A stretch of DNA of 64,000 nucleotides from an uncultured Oscillospiraceae bacterium (GTDB lineage Bacteria; Bacillota; Clostridia; Oscillospirales; Acutalibacteraceae): positions 62,001-126,000 of the forward strand of contig UQKB01000002.1 in NCBI GenBank assembly GCA_900541565.1, given 5' to 3'. Numbering within the stretch: the stretch's first letter is position 1; the number at the start of each line of letters is the position of its first letter. The translations under genes were made by a program, and so were the position numbers. Under the pieces are notes generated by a model. That model saw only the letters and a list, made by a program, of their open reading frames with translations. It ran no database searches and was not told where the DNA came from. Positions 1-8,906 of this stretch are shown here, one piece after another.

Positions 1-491
1 AACAAAAGCTCCATTTCCTTGGGCGGTGTGTCAATTTGTACGCCGTCGACCTTCAGCTCATAATTGGTCAGATTGATCGAAAGCTTGTCCCATTTGACTT
101 CCTTCATTTCATTTTCATCGGTCTTTCCGCTGCGGCGCAGCACCGCACGTATGCGCGCCACGACCTCCTTTGCTTCAAAAGGCTTCACCACATAGTCGTC
201 CGCGCCCAATTCCAGCCCCAGCACCTTGTCAAAAACTTCGCCCTTGGCCGTCAGCATAATAATGGGGCATTTCGAGGTTTTCCGTATTTCCCTGCACACC
301 TGCCAGCCGTCAAGCTCGGGCAGCATGATGTCCAGCATAATTAGGTCGGGCTGTTCCTTTTCAAAAAGCTTTAACGCCTGCGCGCCGTCGTTTGCGGTCA
401 CCACGCTAAACCCTTCCTTTTCAATGTAAAGCCGTAACAGTTCACAGATATTTAAATCGTCGTCTACTACTAAAATTTTACCTAAGCTCAT
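1..491 (-). CDS. OmpR/PhoB-family response regulator, C-terminus cut by window edge
   Basis: A DNA-binding response regulator for an unknown stimulus, acting in the cytosol. The visible 163 codons hold a complete receiver domain: MSLGKILVVDDD with the acidic pocket, the phospho-acceptor Asp in LIMLDIMLPELDGW, the switch Thr in IIMLTAKG and the conserved Lys in DDYVVKPFE. The start of a winged-helix effector domain follows (NYELKVDGVQI, PPKEMELL), and the rest lies beyond base 1. The start is the ATG whose first base is 491, preceded by a GGGAGG ribosome site. A partner kinase would be expected just outside the window. The family is certain; the signal is unknown. Confidence 0.93.
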   Translation of the reverse strand, partial: MSLGKILVVDDDLNICELLRLYIEKEGFSVVTANDGAQALKLFEKEQPDLIMLDIMLPELDGWQVCREIRKTSKCPIIMLTAKGEVFDKVLGLELGADDYVVKPFEAKEVVARIRAVLRRSGKTDENEMKEVKWDKLSINLTNYELKVDGVQIDTPPKEMELL

Positions 492-635
492 AGTATGTAC
501 CTCCCGTAAAACCGCATCTGTATTATACCACATAGCGCCTGTTATACAATACAATTATAATGCAAAAAAAACAGAAAAACATGAACAAATTTGAAATTTA
601 AATCCAACAATTTATAAATAGGCGTTTCTACGCGT

Positions 636-680
636 GCAAAGGCAGGGGATAAGGCACAAAGCCCCATCCCCTGCCTTTGC
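636..680. terminator. 15-bp perfect hairpin downstream of spoIIID
   Basis: Perfect 15-bp arms (636-650 and 666-680) flank a 15-nt loop. The T-rich tract lies on the plus-strand side, next to the spoIIID stop, so transcripts of spoIIID meet an A-rich tract before the stem and no U-run after it. It is probably a transcript end or RNA-stability element. Confidence 0.6.
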
Positions 681-693
681 GGCAATTTATTTT

Positions 694-945
694 TTATTTT
701 TCATGCTGGTATTTTTTTCTTGTTGCCATTCCGCCCCGAATATGCCTTTGCGCCTTATTGATCTCTAATATGGTCTTTACCTCGCGGTAAAGCTGCGGAT
801 TGACAGTTTTTAATCGTTCGCTGACGTCTTTATGTACGGTGCTTTTGCTTACGCCAAACTTCTTGGCGGCGCTGCGGACCGTAGCCCCGCTTTCTATGAT
901 GTATTCGCCAAGCTCAACAGCGCGCTCCTCCACAATACCCTTCAT
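694..945 (-). CDS. spoIIID: Sporulation transcriptional regulator SpoIIID
   Basis: A small DNA-binding protein of the mother cell that tunes sigma-E genes and helps switch on sigma-K. At 83 residues it is the usual length. A helix-turn-helix is visible at about residues 23-45 (TVRSAAKKFGVSKSTVHKDV), and a basic C-terminal segment (QRHIRGGMATRKKYQ) matches the family. The ATG has a GGAGG site 8 nt upstream. It stands alone between a response regulator and a YfhO-type gene; the mreB neighbour known in Bacillus is absent. It is strong evidence for a spore-forming host. I saw no convincing sigma-E promoter. Confidence 0.96.
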   Translation of the reverse strand: MKGIVEERAVELGEYIIESGATVRSAAKKFGVSKSTVHKDVSERLKTVNPQLYREVKTILEINKAQRHIRGGMATRKKYQHEK

Positions 946-1065
946 ATAAATAACCTCCAGAATTGGGTGAATGGTAATCTATATGAAAAATTTTTATTTT
1001 TTATGCAAAGCACCAAAGCCGCGACACGGCTTTTTGCAGGCGTTTTCTTGCGTCTTTCGCATTAA

Positions 1066-1114
1066 AAAGCAAAGCGGAGCATCCCCGCATCATGCGGATC
1101 CCCCACTTTGCTTT
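1066..1114 (-). terminator. Rho-independent terminator of the yfhO-like gene
   Basis: Arms AAAGCAAAG and CTTTGCTTT (1066-1074 and 1106-1114) enclose a further short stem. In the minus direction they are followed by TTTTTAATG, directly after the stop of the YfhO-like gene. Confidence 0.75.
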
Positions 1115-1139
1115 CCCGGTTATTTTTATAACCCTTTCT

Positions 1140-3842
1140 TTATCCTCGTACATTGGTCGCCAGGTAAATGACAACCGGCGCTATATAGACCGCCGCAAAG
1201 ACAGCACTTCCCAGCACGATCAAAAGGACGGCTGCCGGCCTGCCGGTACACGCCTGCCGGGCTGCGGGTTTTCTTCTTATAAAGAAAAGCAGGAAAACGC
1301 CCAGAAAACCGCCTGCTGTAAGGCAAAGACCCAAAGTAAGGCCGGGCGGTACAAAGGTAAGCGTTACCGTACCGCTGCCCTGTGGCAGCCTTACCGCCAT
1401 AAAGTCCCCATATACCTGAAAAATTTGCGCTTTTTCCCCGTTTACCTGCGCGGTAAACCCGCTGTTGTAGGGGATGGCAAAAAACATAAATTGCCCGTCT
1501 TCCCCATTTGCCCGCGCTGTTACACGGTTTGCACAGACCTCTACTGCACACGCCTGCGCATTTTGGAGCACATGGTCAAGAACCTCCTCTTTAAGGCCAT
1601 ATATGCCAAAGGAGGTACAGCAAACGCTTTCCTTAAGTTTAATTTCCACCTGCACCGTTTCGTTTTCAAACGAACCCAGGCATAAAAGTCCGTTATTGGT
1701 TTGGGAAGGGTATGACTGTGTAAGACATACACCGTTGACAATGACCGAGGTACTGTCGTTGATTTCTTCCAAAAGCGCGGGGCGTATTTTATCAAAGCAG
1801 TCAAAATACAGCGTTTGCCGGCCCTTGACTGCAATCTGGTACGAAAGCCGCCCTTCTTTTTCGGGGTTATCCAGCGTAAGCTTCGTCTTTTTTCCGCTGT
1901 CGGTCTGCATATCGACCGCCAAAATCCGGTCCGGCGCGTATTCTTCAAACAGCTGCGCTTCCCCAAACAGGCTGCTAAACAGCGCCTGCTGAACAGCAAA
2001 GCGCGACGCTTCCGGCAGAGCCCCCTGACGGCTCAGGTCGGCCGCCGTAACGAGTGCCGGCGGAAGGCAGGCTGTGTTGCGCACAATGGAAAACGCTTTG
2101 TTTTGATAGACAGCATTTTCTTTTTCGCCTTTATAAACCGTATATTGATGGGAAAGCAGCATATCGGAAAAAAGCGTGCCCCCGTTTGAAGAAACTTCCA
2201 TCCAATAGGAAGAATAGCCCAGCTTTTTCATCAGCTTTAAATAGTCCTGCGAGGTCAGGGACGAATAATGGTTTAAGCTGTTATAGCCCATAGCGCCCAG
2301 CAAATTGACGTCAAACAGCTTCTTTTCCGTTTTGACCCGGTAAAACCCTGTGTCTTCTATTTTTCCCTCCAGATCCATTACGGTGCGGTAGCTGTCGTCG
2401 CTGTGGCGCGCCGCAGCGATATATACGGCGCAATTTAAACCGCATTCACACAACAGTAAAATGCAAAGACCCATGGCAGCGGCCTTTGCAGACAGCTTTT
2501 TCCTTTGAAGCAAAAAGACTGCAAGACCATAACCGGCGCACAAAATAAGGGACACTGCCAGCAGTGTAAAAAACGATCGCCCATCCCCCCACAGCGTTTT
2601 TGTATAGGCGCGCACGTTTTCAAAATTCCTGTATAAAACAAGCGTGGCGGCAGCGCATAAAACCACCGCCGTACAGAGGACAACCGCCGGATAAAGCCGC
2701 GTTTTTGTCCGCAGGCACACAGCCTGCTCGCTATAGACCTGCTCCAGAATATGCCCAAACATTGCAAGGCCAAAGAAAGCGGTCATATAAGCGTACCGTG
2801 CGGGAAAGGACATGTAGTTGCCCGCATGCCACATTTTATTGACAGGCTCCACAACCAGGGGGATGACCGTAAGTAAAAACATGATGAAATACAGCCGGAT
2901 CTGCCTGTCTTTTTTCAAGTAGCAAAACGACGCCAAAAACGCAGGCAGCAGCACCGCAGTACACAAAACAAGCGGTATGACCGTATAAATATGCGTAACA
3001 AAGCCGCCCTGGGCTATACTTTGGACAACATTGGCCGTCCTTGCCGAATCGAAAAACTGCAACAGCGCGGGAAGCCAGCTGGGCGCCGACAAAAGCGCCG
3101 ACAAAAGCGAGGAGATACAAAACAACACGGCTGTATTTTTTTGTACTTTTTCCCGGTATATACAAAAATGGGCCGCTGTAAACAGTAAAACGCACAGCAC
3201 GGTCATATAGCTTAAGTAAAACTGCATCGTCACGCACAGCGCCAATACCACAATATACAAAGCCGGCCTGCCCTTTTGCAGCAAAAGGTCGAGCGCCATA
3301 AGCAGCAACGGGAACAGGTACATAATATCCAGCCACATAACATTTTGATAATACAGCAGCCCATACCCGCAAAATGCATACATAACGCTTAAAATAAGCT
3401 GCAGCGGGGTAAAGAGGCGCGGCGTTTTATAGCGGAAATACACGCTTGCACACAGCGCGCATACTGCAAGCTTAAGCACCACCAAAACGTTCATAAACAG
3501 GCTTAAATCCTGCTTTTGCACAAAGACAACCAAAAAAGAAAACGGGCTTGCAAGGAAAAACAAAAACACACCCCAAAAGTTCATGCCGCCTGCGTTTTCC
3601 ATGCTTAGAAAAAGGCTTCCCTGTCCGTTTAAAATATCCTTCAGCTGCGCCATAAAGGGGATAACCTGCTGGTCCATATCGCACCATGAAAAGCTGTAGC
3701 CGCCAAACGGATAAATACCGAACAGGGCAAAAAACGCGGTAAAAAACGCCAGCACGCACAGCGGTGCCATAAGGCATACCCCATATTTTCCCCATCTGTT
3801 TTTTTTCATACAGCGCCCTCTTTTTTTAGCTTTAAAATCCAT
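1140..3842 (-). CDS. YfhO-family multi-pass membrane protein
   Basis: A 900-residue integral membrane protein of the YfhO family, whose Bacillus members are linked to glycosylation of cell-surface polymers with lipid-linked sugars. The first two thirds carry about a dozen hydrophobic helices. The characteristic first extracytoplasmic loop reads IYPFGGYSFSWCDMDQQ. A long soluble segment (about residues 500-840) follows, then a last helix and a basic tail. I chose the ATG at 3842 because AGGAG sits 5 nt ahead. An in-frame ATG at 3809 with a GAGGG site is the alternative, and the open frame further upstream lacks a ribosome site. It stands alone. The donor and acceptor are unknown. Confidence 0.85.
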   Translation of the reverse strand: MDFKAKKRGRCMKKNRWGKYGVCLMAPLCVLAFFTAFFALFGIYPFGGYSFSWCDMDQQVIPFMAQLKDILNGQGSLFLSMENAGGMNFWGVFLFFLASPFSFLVVFVQKQDLSLFMNVLVVLKLAVCALCASVYFRYKTPRLFTPLQLILSVMYAFCGYGLLYYQNVMWLDIMYLFPLLLMALDLLLQKGRPALYIVVLALCVTMQFYLSYMTVLCVLLFTAAHFCIYREKVQKNTAVLFCISSLLSALLSAPSWLPALLQFFDSARTANVVQSIAQGGFVTHIYTVIPLVLCTAVLLPAFLASFCYLKKDRQIRLYFIMFLLTVIPLVVEPVNKMWHAGNYMSFPARYAYMTAFFGLAMFGHILEQVYSEQAVCLRTKTRLYPAVVLCTAVVLCAAATLVLYRNFENVRAYTKTLWGDGRSFFTLLAVSLILCAGYGLAVFLLQRKKLSAKAAAMGLCILLLCECGLNCAVYIAAARHSDDSYRTVMDLEGKIEDTGFYRVKTEKKLFDVNLLGAMGYNSLNHYSSLTSQDYLKLMKKLGYSSYWMEVSSNGGTLFSDMLLSHQYTVYKGEKENAVYQNKAFSIVRNTACLPPALVTAADLSRQGALPEASRFAVQQALFSSLFGEAQLFEEYAPDRILAVDMQTDSGKKTKLTLDNPEKEGRLSYQIAVKGRQTLYFDCFDKIRPALLEEINDSTSVIVNGVCLTQSYPSQTNNGLLCLGSFENETVQVEIKLKESVCCTSFGIYGLKEEVLDHVLQNAQACAVEVCANRVTARANGEDGQFMFFAIPYNSGFTAQVNGEKAQIFQVYGDFMAVRLPQGSGTVTLTFVPPGLTLGLCLTAGGFLGVFLLFFIRRKPAARQACTGRPAAVLLIVLGSAVFAAVYIAPVVIYLATNVRG

Positions 3843-3945
3843 GCTTTCTCCTGCCGGCTTTTTCTTTTGCCGCATACCGGCCTTTTTCCACAACGGCAAA
3901 AACCGCCCCTTATAACGCTGCATGATGCACAGCAGGGGCGATAGA

Positions 3946-4494
3946 CTATTCTCTGTTATATTTTGCAGGCTCTGTCTGGTAAATATTCCTTCCTTTGCTG
4001 TCTATTACCACAATACAGGGGAAATCCTCAACCGTATAGCGGCGCACCGCCTCTGTCCCCAGGTCCTCATAGCATAGCAGCGCCTCGCTTTTTATGCTTT
4101 TTGCAATCAGCGCTGCCGCACCGCCGATCGCCGCAAAATACACAGCTTGGTTGCGCACGATCGCGTCAATTACTTCCCTGGAGCGCGCACCCTTTCCCAC
4201 CATGCCCTTAAGCCCCAGATCCAGCAGCGCGGGCGTGTATTTGTCCATGCGGTAGCTTGAGGTCGGCCCTGCCGGCCCCACGGCATGGCCCGGCCTTGCC
4301 GGCGCGGGGCCCACGTAGTAGATTGTTTGGCCTTTTATATCTACAGGCAGCGGCTGCCCCTGCTCTATGCAGGCGTATAACCGCTTATGCGCGGCGTCCC
4401 TGCCTGTAAGCAGGGTACCTGTCAGCAGCACGCTGTCGCCTGCCTTGAGCTTTTTTATGTCCTCTTCCTTAAGCGGAAGCGTTAATTTTATCAT
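3946..4494 (-). CDS. fumB: Class I fumarate hydratase, beta subunit
   Basis: The C-terminal half of the oxygen-sensitive [4Fe-4S] fumarase (tartrate/fumarate hydro-lyase family), interconverting fumarate and malate in the cytosol. The 182 residues show LKAGDSVLLTGTLLTGRDAAHKR and YYVGPAPARPGHAVGPAGPT, the substrate-binding signature, then GKGARS and the usual LCYEDLGTEAV segment. AAAGGA lies 10 nt before the ATG. It follows the alpha subunit after 23 bases, so the two are co-transcribed. L(+)-tartrate dehydratase is the main alternative, since the subunits are very alike. Confidence 0.93.
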   Translation of the reverse strand: MIKLTLPLKEEDIKKLKAGDSVLLTGTLLTGRDAAHKRLYACIEQGQPLPVDIKGQTIYYVGPAPARPGHAVGPAGPTSSYRMDKYTPALLDLGLKGMVGKGARSREVIDAIVRNQAVYFAAIGGAAALIAKSIKSEALLCYEDLGTEAVRRYTVEDFPCIVVIDSKGRNIYQTEPAKYNRE

Positions 4495-4517
4495 TGCAGT
4501 CGAATCCTTTCTTCCTT

Positions 4518-5369
4518 TTATAGGCGTGCGCTTTTATGCCTTGCGGCATGGCAGCAAATATTTACCGCAACGGGCATTCCCGCAATATGCGTAGGGTACG
4601 TTTCTATGTTCACGCCCAGCGCCGTTGTCGTACCACCCAGGCCTGCAGGCCCAAAGCCCATTTTGTTTATGCTTTCCAACAGCTCTTCTTCCAGCTGTGC
4701 ATAACGCCGGTCCGGGTTTGCCGTATCAATTGGCCGGAACGTGGCTTTTTTTGCAAGCTGCGCCGCCTTTTCAAACGTACCGCCGATCCCCACGCCTACA
4801 ACGACCGGCGGGCAGGGATTGGGCCCTGCGCTTTTGACGGTATCCAGCACAAACTGCTTTACACCCTGCACCCCATAGGACGGTGTAAGCATTTTGATTG
4901 CGGACATATTTTCACTTCCAAAGCCTTTTCCGCCTGCAAGAAACGTAATACCCTTGCCGCTGACAATCTGCGTATGAATCACAGCAGGCGTGTTATCTTT
5001 TGTGTTGACCCTGTCAAACACCGGATCTGCTACAACAGACTTACGCAAATAGCCCTGCTCATACGCCTGGCGCACACCCTGCTCCACGGCATTTTGAAAG
5101 CTGCCGCCTTCTATCACCACTTTGTCGCCGTATTCCACAAACAGCACAGCCATGCCCGTGTCCTGGCAAAGGGGGATCTGCTCTTTAGCGGCAATGGCGT
5201 TATTTTCAAGCAGCTGGGATAAAACGGTTTTCCCAACGGGCGACTGCTCGCATTCCTTTGCCCGTTGCAGCGCACGTGTAACGTCTTCGCCTATATAATA
5301 ATTGCAGTCCATAAACAGCTTTTTTACGGTTTCTGTCACGGTCTGCGCTTTGATCTTTCTGATTTCCAT
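4518..5369 (-). CDS. fumA: Class I fumarate hydratase, alpha subunit
   Basis: The cluster-binding half of the two-subunit [4Fe-4S] fumarase. The 283 residues contain cysteines in IPLCQDTGMAV, GPNPCPPVVVGVG and NICCHAARH, which fit the three cluster ligands of the family. GKGFGSENMSAIKML and the Gly-rich GIGGTFEKAAQLAKKA are also typical. It is first in a two-gene operon with the beta subunit. In an anaerobe it would feed a reductive or partial TCA route. The only ribosome-site candidates are a close GGGGAT and a more distant GGGAG, so initiation may be modest. Tartrate dehydratase cannot be excluded. Confidence 0.93.
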   Translation of the reverse strand: MEIRKIKAQTVTETVKKLFMDCNYYIGEDVTRALQRAKECEQSPVGKTVLSQLLENNAIAAKEQIPLCQDTGMAVLFVEYGDKVVIEGGSFQNAVEQGVRQAYEQGYLRKSVVADPVFDRVNTKDNTPAVIHTQIVSGKGITFLAGGKGFGSENMSAIKMLTPSYGVQGVKQFVLDTVKSAGPNPCPPVVVGVGIGGTFEKAAQLAKKATFRPIDTANPDRRYAQLEEELLESINKMGFGPAGLGGTTTALGVNIETYPTHIAGMPVAVNICCHAARHKSARL

Positions 5370-5463
5370 ATCCCCGGGGATCTCCCGCCACCTCTTTTAT
5401 CCGTTTTATTCTTACAGATTATTATAAGCCCGGACGGGGGAATTTTCAACCGTTTTACAAGCA

Positions 5464-5498
5464 GACGGCAGGGCAAATAAACGCTATGCCCTGCCGTC
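5464..5498. repeat. 12-bp perfect inverted repeat between fumA and ABC permease
   Basis: GACGGCAGGGCA pairs with TGCCCTGCCGTC across an 11-nt loop. It lies just downstream of the minus-strand permease gene and upstream of fumA, so it probably ends the exporter transcript, although no U-run follows in that direction. Confidence 0.6.
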
Positions 5499-5575
5499 TT
5501 TCCATGCTTCCTTTTTTCGTTATACCTTCCGCGGCAAATGGACCCGGCCGCTGGGCGTTTTATCTATTTTTCAGC

Positions 5576-7447
5576 TTATTGCTCCGGGAGCAAATCATAC
5601 TTGCCCAAAACCTCCCAGGTGTTTTTATAGTCTTCTGTAACTAAAAAATAGAAACACGGGTTATGAAACCAAACCAGCTTTTCGCTTGCGTCTTTTTCTA
5701 TTGGTATCTCGTAGCAGAGATCAAGCGACACACAGGGATTCTCCACAGTATAGGTGTTTTCTTCGTTAAACGTATAGAAATCCTGATCCTCCAAAATATC
5801 CTTCCGCAGTGCTGCGGCAATTTCCATAATTTGCCCCTTTTCCTCTATGCTATACGGCTCTTCATACAGCGCTTCTGTCATATCGTGGCTATAGGCTGTT
5901 ATAGATGTAATGCTGCTGTCGTCATATACAAAAAGCGGAACCGTTTGCTCCTTATACGCCTGCGTTTCTGTCACCGCCAGTACCTCCGGCGCAATTTCAT
6001 GGCTGTCAAATGTAAAGTTGGAATACGCACGCTCTACAACAAGCCCGCTTTCCAGTGTGTATTGGATAGCCACATTGTAAAACAGCGGCGTTTCGTCCTC
6101 CATATAGCCGGTAGCTCCCAGGCTCAACGCATACGGGTATCCCGTCCTTTCGCGCAAATCGTCTGTAATGGACGTATGGATCTGAATCACCTTTTCTATA
6201 TCCTCTTGTTCCGTATAGACTGCGGACAGTTCTCCGTCTGATTCTGAATAGAAGAAATTCACCGGTCCGTCAACCTTAAACTGCACCTGTTTTACCTGCT
6301 GCGGCTGCGGAACATATAAATCCATCCCAAACATGCCGGTAGAAACGATGATATAAGCCGTGCTGAGCACCACAACCAGCACACCGTAAGAAAGCAGCGA
6401 TTTTAAAAATCCGCGAACGCCCCGGTTGTAAATAAACGTTAAAATCAGGTGTGCAATAAACGAACCGATCAGCAGCCCCAAAAAGAACCACATATAGTGG
6501 CCGAAAATCGCGCCCGGCGTGTTTATCCCAACGGAAAAGGCGCTGAAAATCAGTGCAAACACCAGACCGACGGCCGTGCAGGCAATTGCCCGGACCAAAA
6601 CCGGCGGCAGGCGAAATGCAAAGCCGGATTGGGCACATTCGGCCTTTCTTTTTCGGCTGACCGCTATGCATCCCGCGATACACAGTACCAAAAGGACAAA
6701 CCACCATAAAAACTGCGTACCGCTTTTTGTAAGCGCCGGGTCCATAACAGCGCTTACAATGCCTGAACTGTACGGCGACAGCGCCGTATAAACGATTGCG
6801 GGCAGGTTAAAGCTGGACGTAATGCCCGGGATTATACCGTTGCCGATAACCTGGCACATTAAAATGACAATGGGATACAACCCATTGATTGCCAGCACAG
6901 ATATGACCATATCTGCCGTTGTGCCGCAGCAAGCGGCAATAAACGCGGTAAACGTGTATGCAACCACAACTGAGACAAGAATGGTTACAGAAGACCGGCC
7001 AAGCTGCTGCACCGCTGCAAAGGATTGCATAGACAAAAGCATGCTCAACCCCATACAGAGCAAATACGGCACAAGCAAAATGGAAAGACCCGTAAAATAG
7101 CGCGAGAAAAAGAGCGTTCTGCGCGTAACGGGCAGTGCGCCAAAAACATCCACACTGCGTTTTTTATGCATGTAGCTGAACATAAACACCGCTATCAGCA
7201 GCGTAAACAATATGGCAATGATTCCGGTCACAACGGGAAAAATAAACGCCGCGCTGCTTTCCAGAAATTCATTTTGTATTTCCTTAGATGCGTTGTTAAA
7301 AATCCGATACATAAAGATGAGCAGCGGGTAAGAAAACAGCAAAAGCACCGTGTAAACAATGGCAGAAGCCATATTTTTGCGCAGCGACCACCAGTAAATG
7401 CTTGAAAACGGGCTTGTTTTCTTATTGCAGGATATTGTTGATGTCAT
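5576..7447 (-). CDS. ABC-2 type exporter permease (large extracytoplasmic domain)
   Basis: A 623-residue membrane subunit of an ABC exporter. Hydrophobic helices run through roughly residues 20-330 (VYTVLLLFSYPLLIFMYRI and others). MHKKRSVDVFGALPVTRRTLFFSRY is the cytosolic loop typical of lantibiotic/ABC-2 permeases. A further pair of helices precedes a soluble C-terminal part of about 240 residues rich in acidic and aromatic positions. The ATG at 7447 is chosen because GGAGG lies 9 nt ahead and it overlaps the ATPase stop by 26 bases, implying translational coupling. The three-gene layout resembles ytr-type antibiotic-responsive exporters. The substrate is unknown. Confidence 0.82.
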   Translation of the reverse strand: MTSTISCNKKTSPFSSIYWWSLRKNMASAIVYTVLLLFSYPLLIFMYRIFNNASKEIQNEFLESSAAFIFPVVTGIIAILFTLLIAVFMFSYMHKKRSVDVFGALPVTRRTLFFSRYFTGLSILLVPYLLCMGLSMLLSMQSFAAVQQLGRSSVTILVSVVVAYTFTAFIAACCGTTADMVISVLAINGLYPIVILMCQVIGNGIIPGITSSFNLPAIVYTALSPYSSGIVSAVMDPALTKSGTQFLWWFVLLVLCIAGCIAVSRKRKAECAQSGFAFRLPPVLVRAIACTAVGLVFALIFSAFSVGINTPGAIFGHYMWFFLGLLIGSFIAHLILTFIYNRGVRGFLKSLLSYGVLVVVLSTAYIIVSTGMFGMDLYVPQPQQVKQVQFKVDGPVNFFYSESDGELSAVYTEQEDIEKVIQIHTSITDDLRERTGYPYALSLGATGYMEDETPLFYNVAIQYTLESGLVVERAYSNFTFDSHEIAPEVLAVTETQAYKEQTVPLFVYDDSSITSITAYSHDMTEALYEEPYSIEEKGQIMEIAAALRKDILEDQDFYTFNEENTYTVENPCVSLDLCYEIPIEKDASEKLVWFHNPCFYFLVTEDYKNTWEVLGKYDLLPEQ

Positions 7448-8321
7448 AACCGGCCACCTCCATTTCACTGATAAATACTTCCTCAAGCGTTAAGGGCAGC
7501 GCCTCCAGGAACACCGGCTGCAGCGCACGGAGCTTGCCTATCAGCTCTTCCTTGTCACCTTTTGCTACCAGGTTGTAAAGCAGTCCCCGCTTTTGCAGGC
7601 TGACCACGTCAATATCCCGGAACGCGTCGTCCGGCAGCGCTTTGTTAAACGCCGCCTGTACCTTATGAACGCCCAGCTTCATTTCGTCAATTTCCTTTTC
7701 CATCAGAATGCCGCCCTTATGCAGCAGCCCTACATAATCGCAAATATCCTCCAGTTCCCTTAAATTATGGGAGGCAATGACCACCGTCATCCTTCTGGAC
7801 GCAACGTCGTCCATTAAAAGCTTTTTTAAAAGCTGGCGGACGACCGGATCCAGTCCGTCAAAAATTTCATCCAAAAGCAAATACTGCGGACAGCACGACA
7901 GCGCCAATATCAAGGCCGCCTGCCTTTGCATACCCTTGGACATATTGACGATCCTGTCCGTTGTATTTACCGGAAAGATGGAGCACAGCTGTCTGAACCG
8001 GATTTCATCCCACGAGGGATATAGATTCCTGTACAGCCTTGCCGTGTTCTGAATGGTTGAATCATTGAAAAAATACGGATAATCCGATATAAAGAAAATT
8101 TTTGCTTTGACTTCCCGGTTTTCAAAGCTTGGCTTTCCTTCAAAGCGAACCGTTCCCCCGTCGGCTTCAAACACGCCGGCCAAAATTCTTAAAAGGGTAG
8201 ATTTTCCCGACCCGTTCGATCCGACAAGGCCAAACACCGAGCCCTGCTGGACGGTGCAGTTTAAGCGGTTTAGCGCAACGGTCTTACCAAAGCTTTTGGT
8301 CAAATTTGTAATTTCAATCAC
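7422..8321 (-). CDS. ABC exporter ATP-binding protein (YtrB-like)
   Basis: The nucleotide-binding subunit, 299 residues. Walker A is GSNGSGKST (about residues 34-42). The signature region reads NMSKGMQRQ in place of LSGGQ, as is common in this exporter class. Walker B is YLLLDEIFDGLDP, and the switch His lies in VIASHNLRELE. A roughly 90-residue C-terminal extension ends the protein. It starts 4 bases inside the GntR gene (ATGA overlap) and overlaps the permease, so all three are one transcript. Partners are the regulator upstream and the permease downstream. Export of a cell-wall-active compound is inference from the ytr layout. Confidence 0.9.
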   Translation of the reverse strand: MIEITNLTKSFGKTVALNRLNCTVQQGSVFGLVGSNGSGKSTLLRILAGVFEADGGTVRFEGKPSFENREVKAKIFFISDYPYFFNDSTIQNTARLYRNLYPSWDEIRFRQLCSIFPVNTTDRIVNMSKGMQRQAALILALSCCPQYLLLDEIFDGLDPVVRQLLKKLLMDDVASRRMTVVIASHNLRELEDICDYVGLLHKGGILMEKEIDEMKLGVHKVQAAFNKALPDDAFRDIDVVSLQKRGLLYNLVAKGDKEELIGKLRALQPVFLEALPLTLEEVFISEMEVAGYDINNILQ

Positions 8322-8695
8322 GCCTGCGTTCCTCCCTCCGCATAATTTTCATGGATCAGCTTTTCAAGCTCTTCCCTGGTTATTCCTATTTCGATTGCTT
8401 TCTTTAAAGTCTTTGCAAGCTCTTCAAGAATTGTTTCCCTTTGTAACCCAATTGCCGAAAGTCCCGACGCCACAAAAGATCCCCTCCCTACTGCCGAATA
8501 AATAATGCCGTCGCGTTCCAAAAGCTGGTAAGCTTTTGAAACCGTATTGGGATTGCACCCTAACTGTGCAGCCAATGTACGGACAGGCGGCAGCTGTTCT
8601 TCGGGCTTTAAAACGCCCAGCGCCGCCAGCCGCACTACGTTATCATACAGCTGCTCGTAAATAGGCTGTCTGCTTTGAAAATTCAGCGTAAACAT
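8318..8695 (-). CDS. GntR/YtrA-family transcriptional regulator
   Basis: A 125-residue repressor with an N-terminal winged helix (PIYEQLYDNVVRLA, then LPPVRTLAAQLGCNPNTVSKAY and ERDGIIYSAVGRGSFVA) and a short helical tail, the hallmark of the YtrA subfamily that lacks a large ligand domain. The second of two adjacent ATGs has the better spacing from AAAGGAG. It is the first gene of its own operon, with a palindrome in its promoter, so autoregulation is likely. A paralogous regulator heads a like-organised operon near 44.5 kb. Confidence 0.92.
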   Translation of the reverse strand: MFTLNFQSRQPIYEQLYDNVVRLAALGVLKPEEQLPPVRTLAAQLGCNPNTVSKAYQLLERDGIIYSAVGRGSFVASGLSAIGLQRETILEELAKTLKKAIEIGITREELEKLIHENYAEGGTQA

Positions 8696-8722
8696 CATGC
8701 TCTCCTTTCCAATTGTATTTTT

Positions 8723-8756
8723 GTATTACTTGATCTAATTGTATTATTTCAATTAG
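8723..8756 (-). promoter_or_regulatory. Promoter with GntR/YtrA operator candidate
   Basis: On the minus strand TTGAAA (8747-8752), an 18-bp spacer and TAATAC (8723-8728) form a plausible promoter. An inverted repeat, CTAATTG/CAATTAG with an 8-nt gap (8735-8756), covers its -35 and spacer, where the repressor encoded by the first gene could bind. Confidence 0.55.
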
Positions 8757-8906
8757 TACATTTAGACTATACCACAGCCTTTTTCAAAATGCAAGCCTTT
8801 TTTTATTTTTTTCACACAAAACAGAAATACCTGCATCGTCCCCGAAAAAGGTGGGGTCGCCGGTAAAAACAGTAAAACGCGCGTATCCCGCTTTCCGTAT
8901 TTTATC

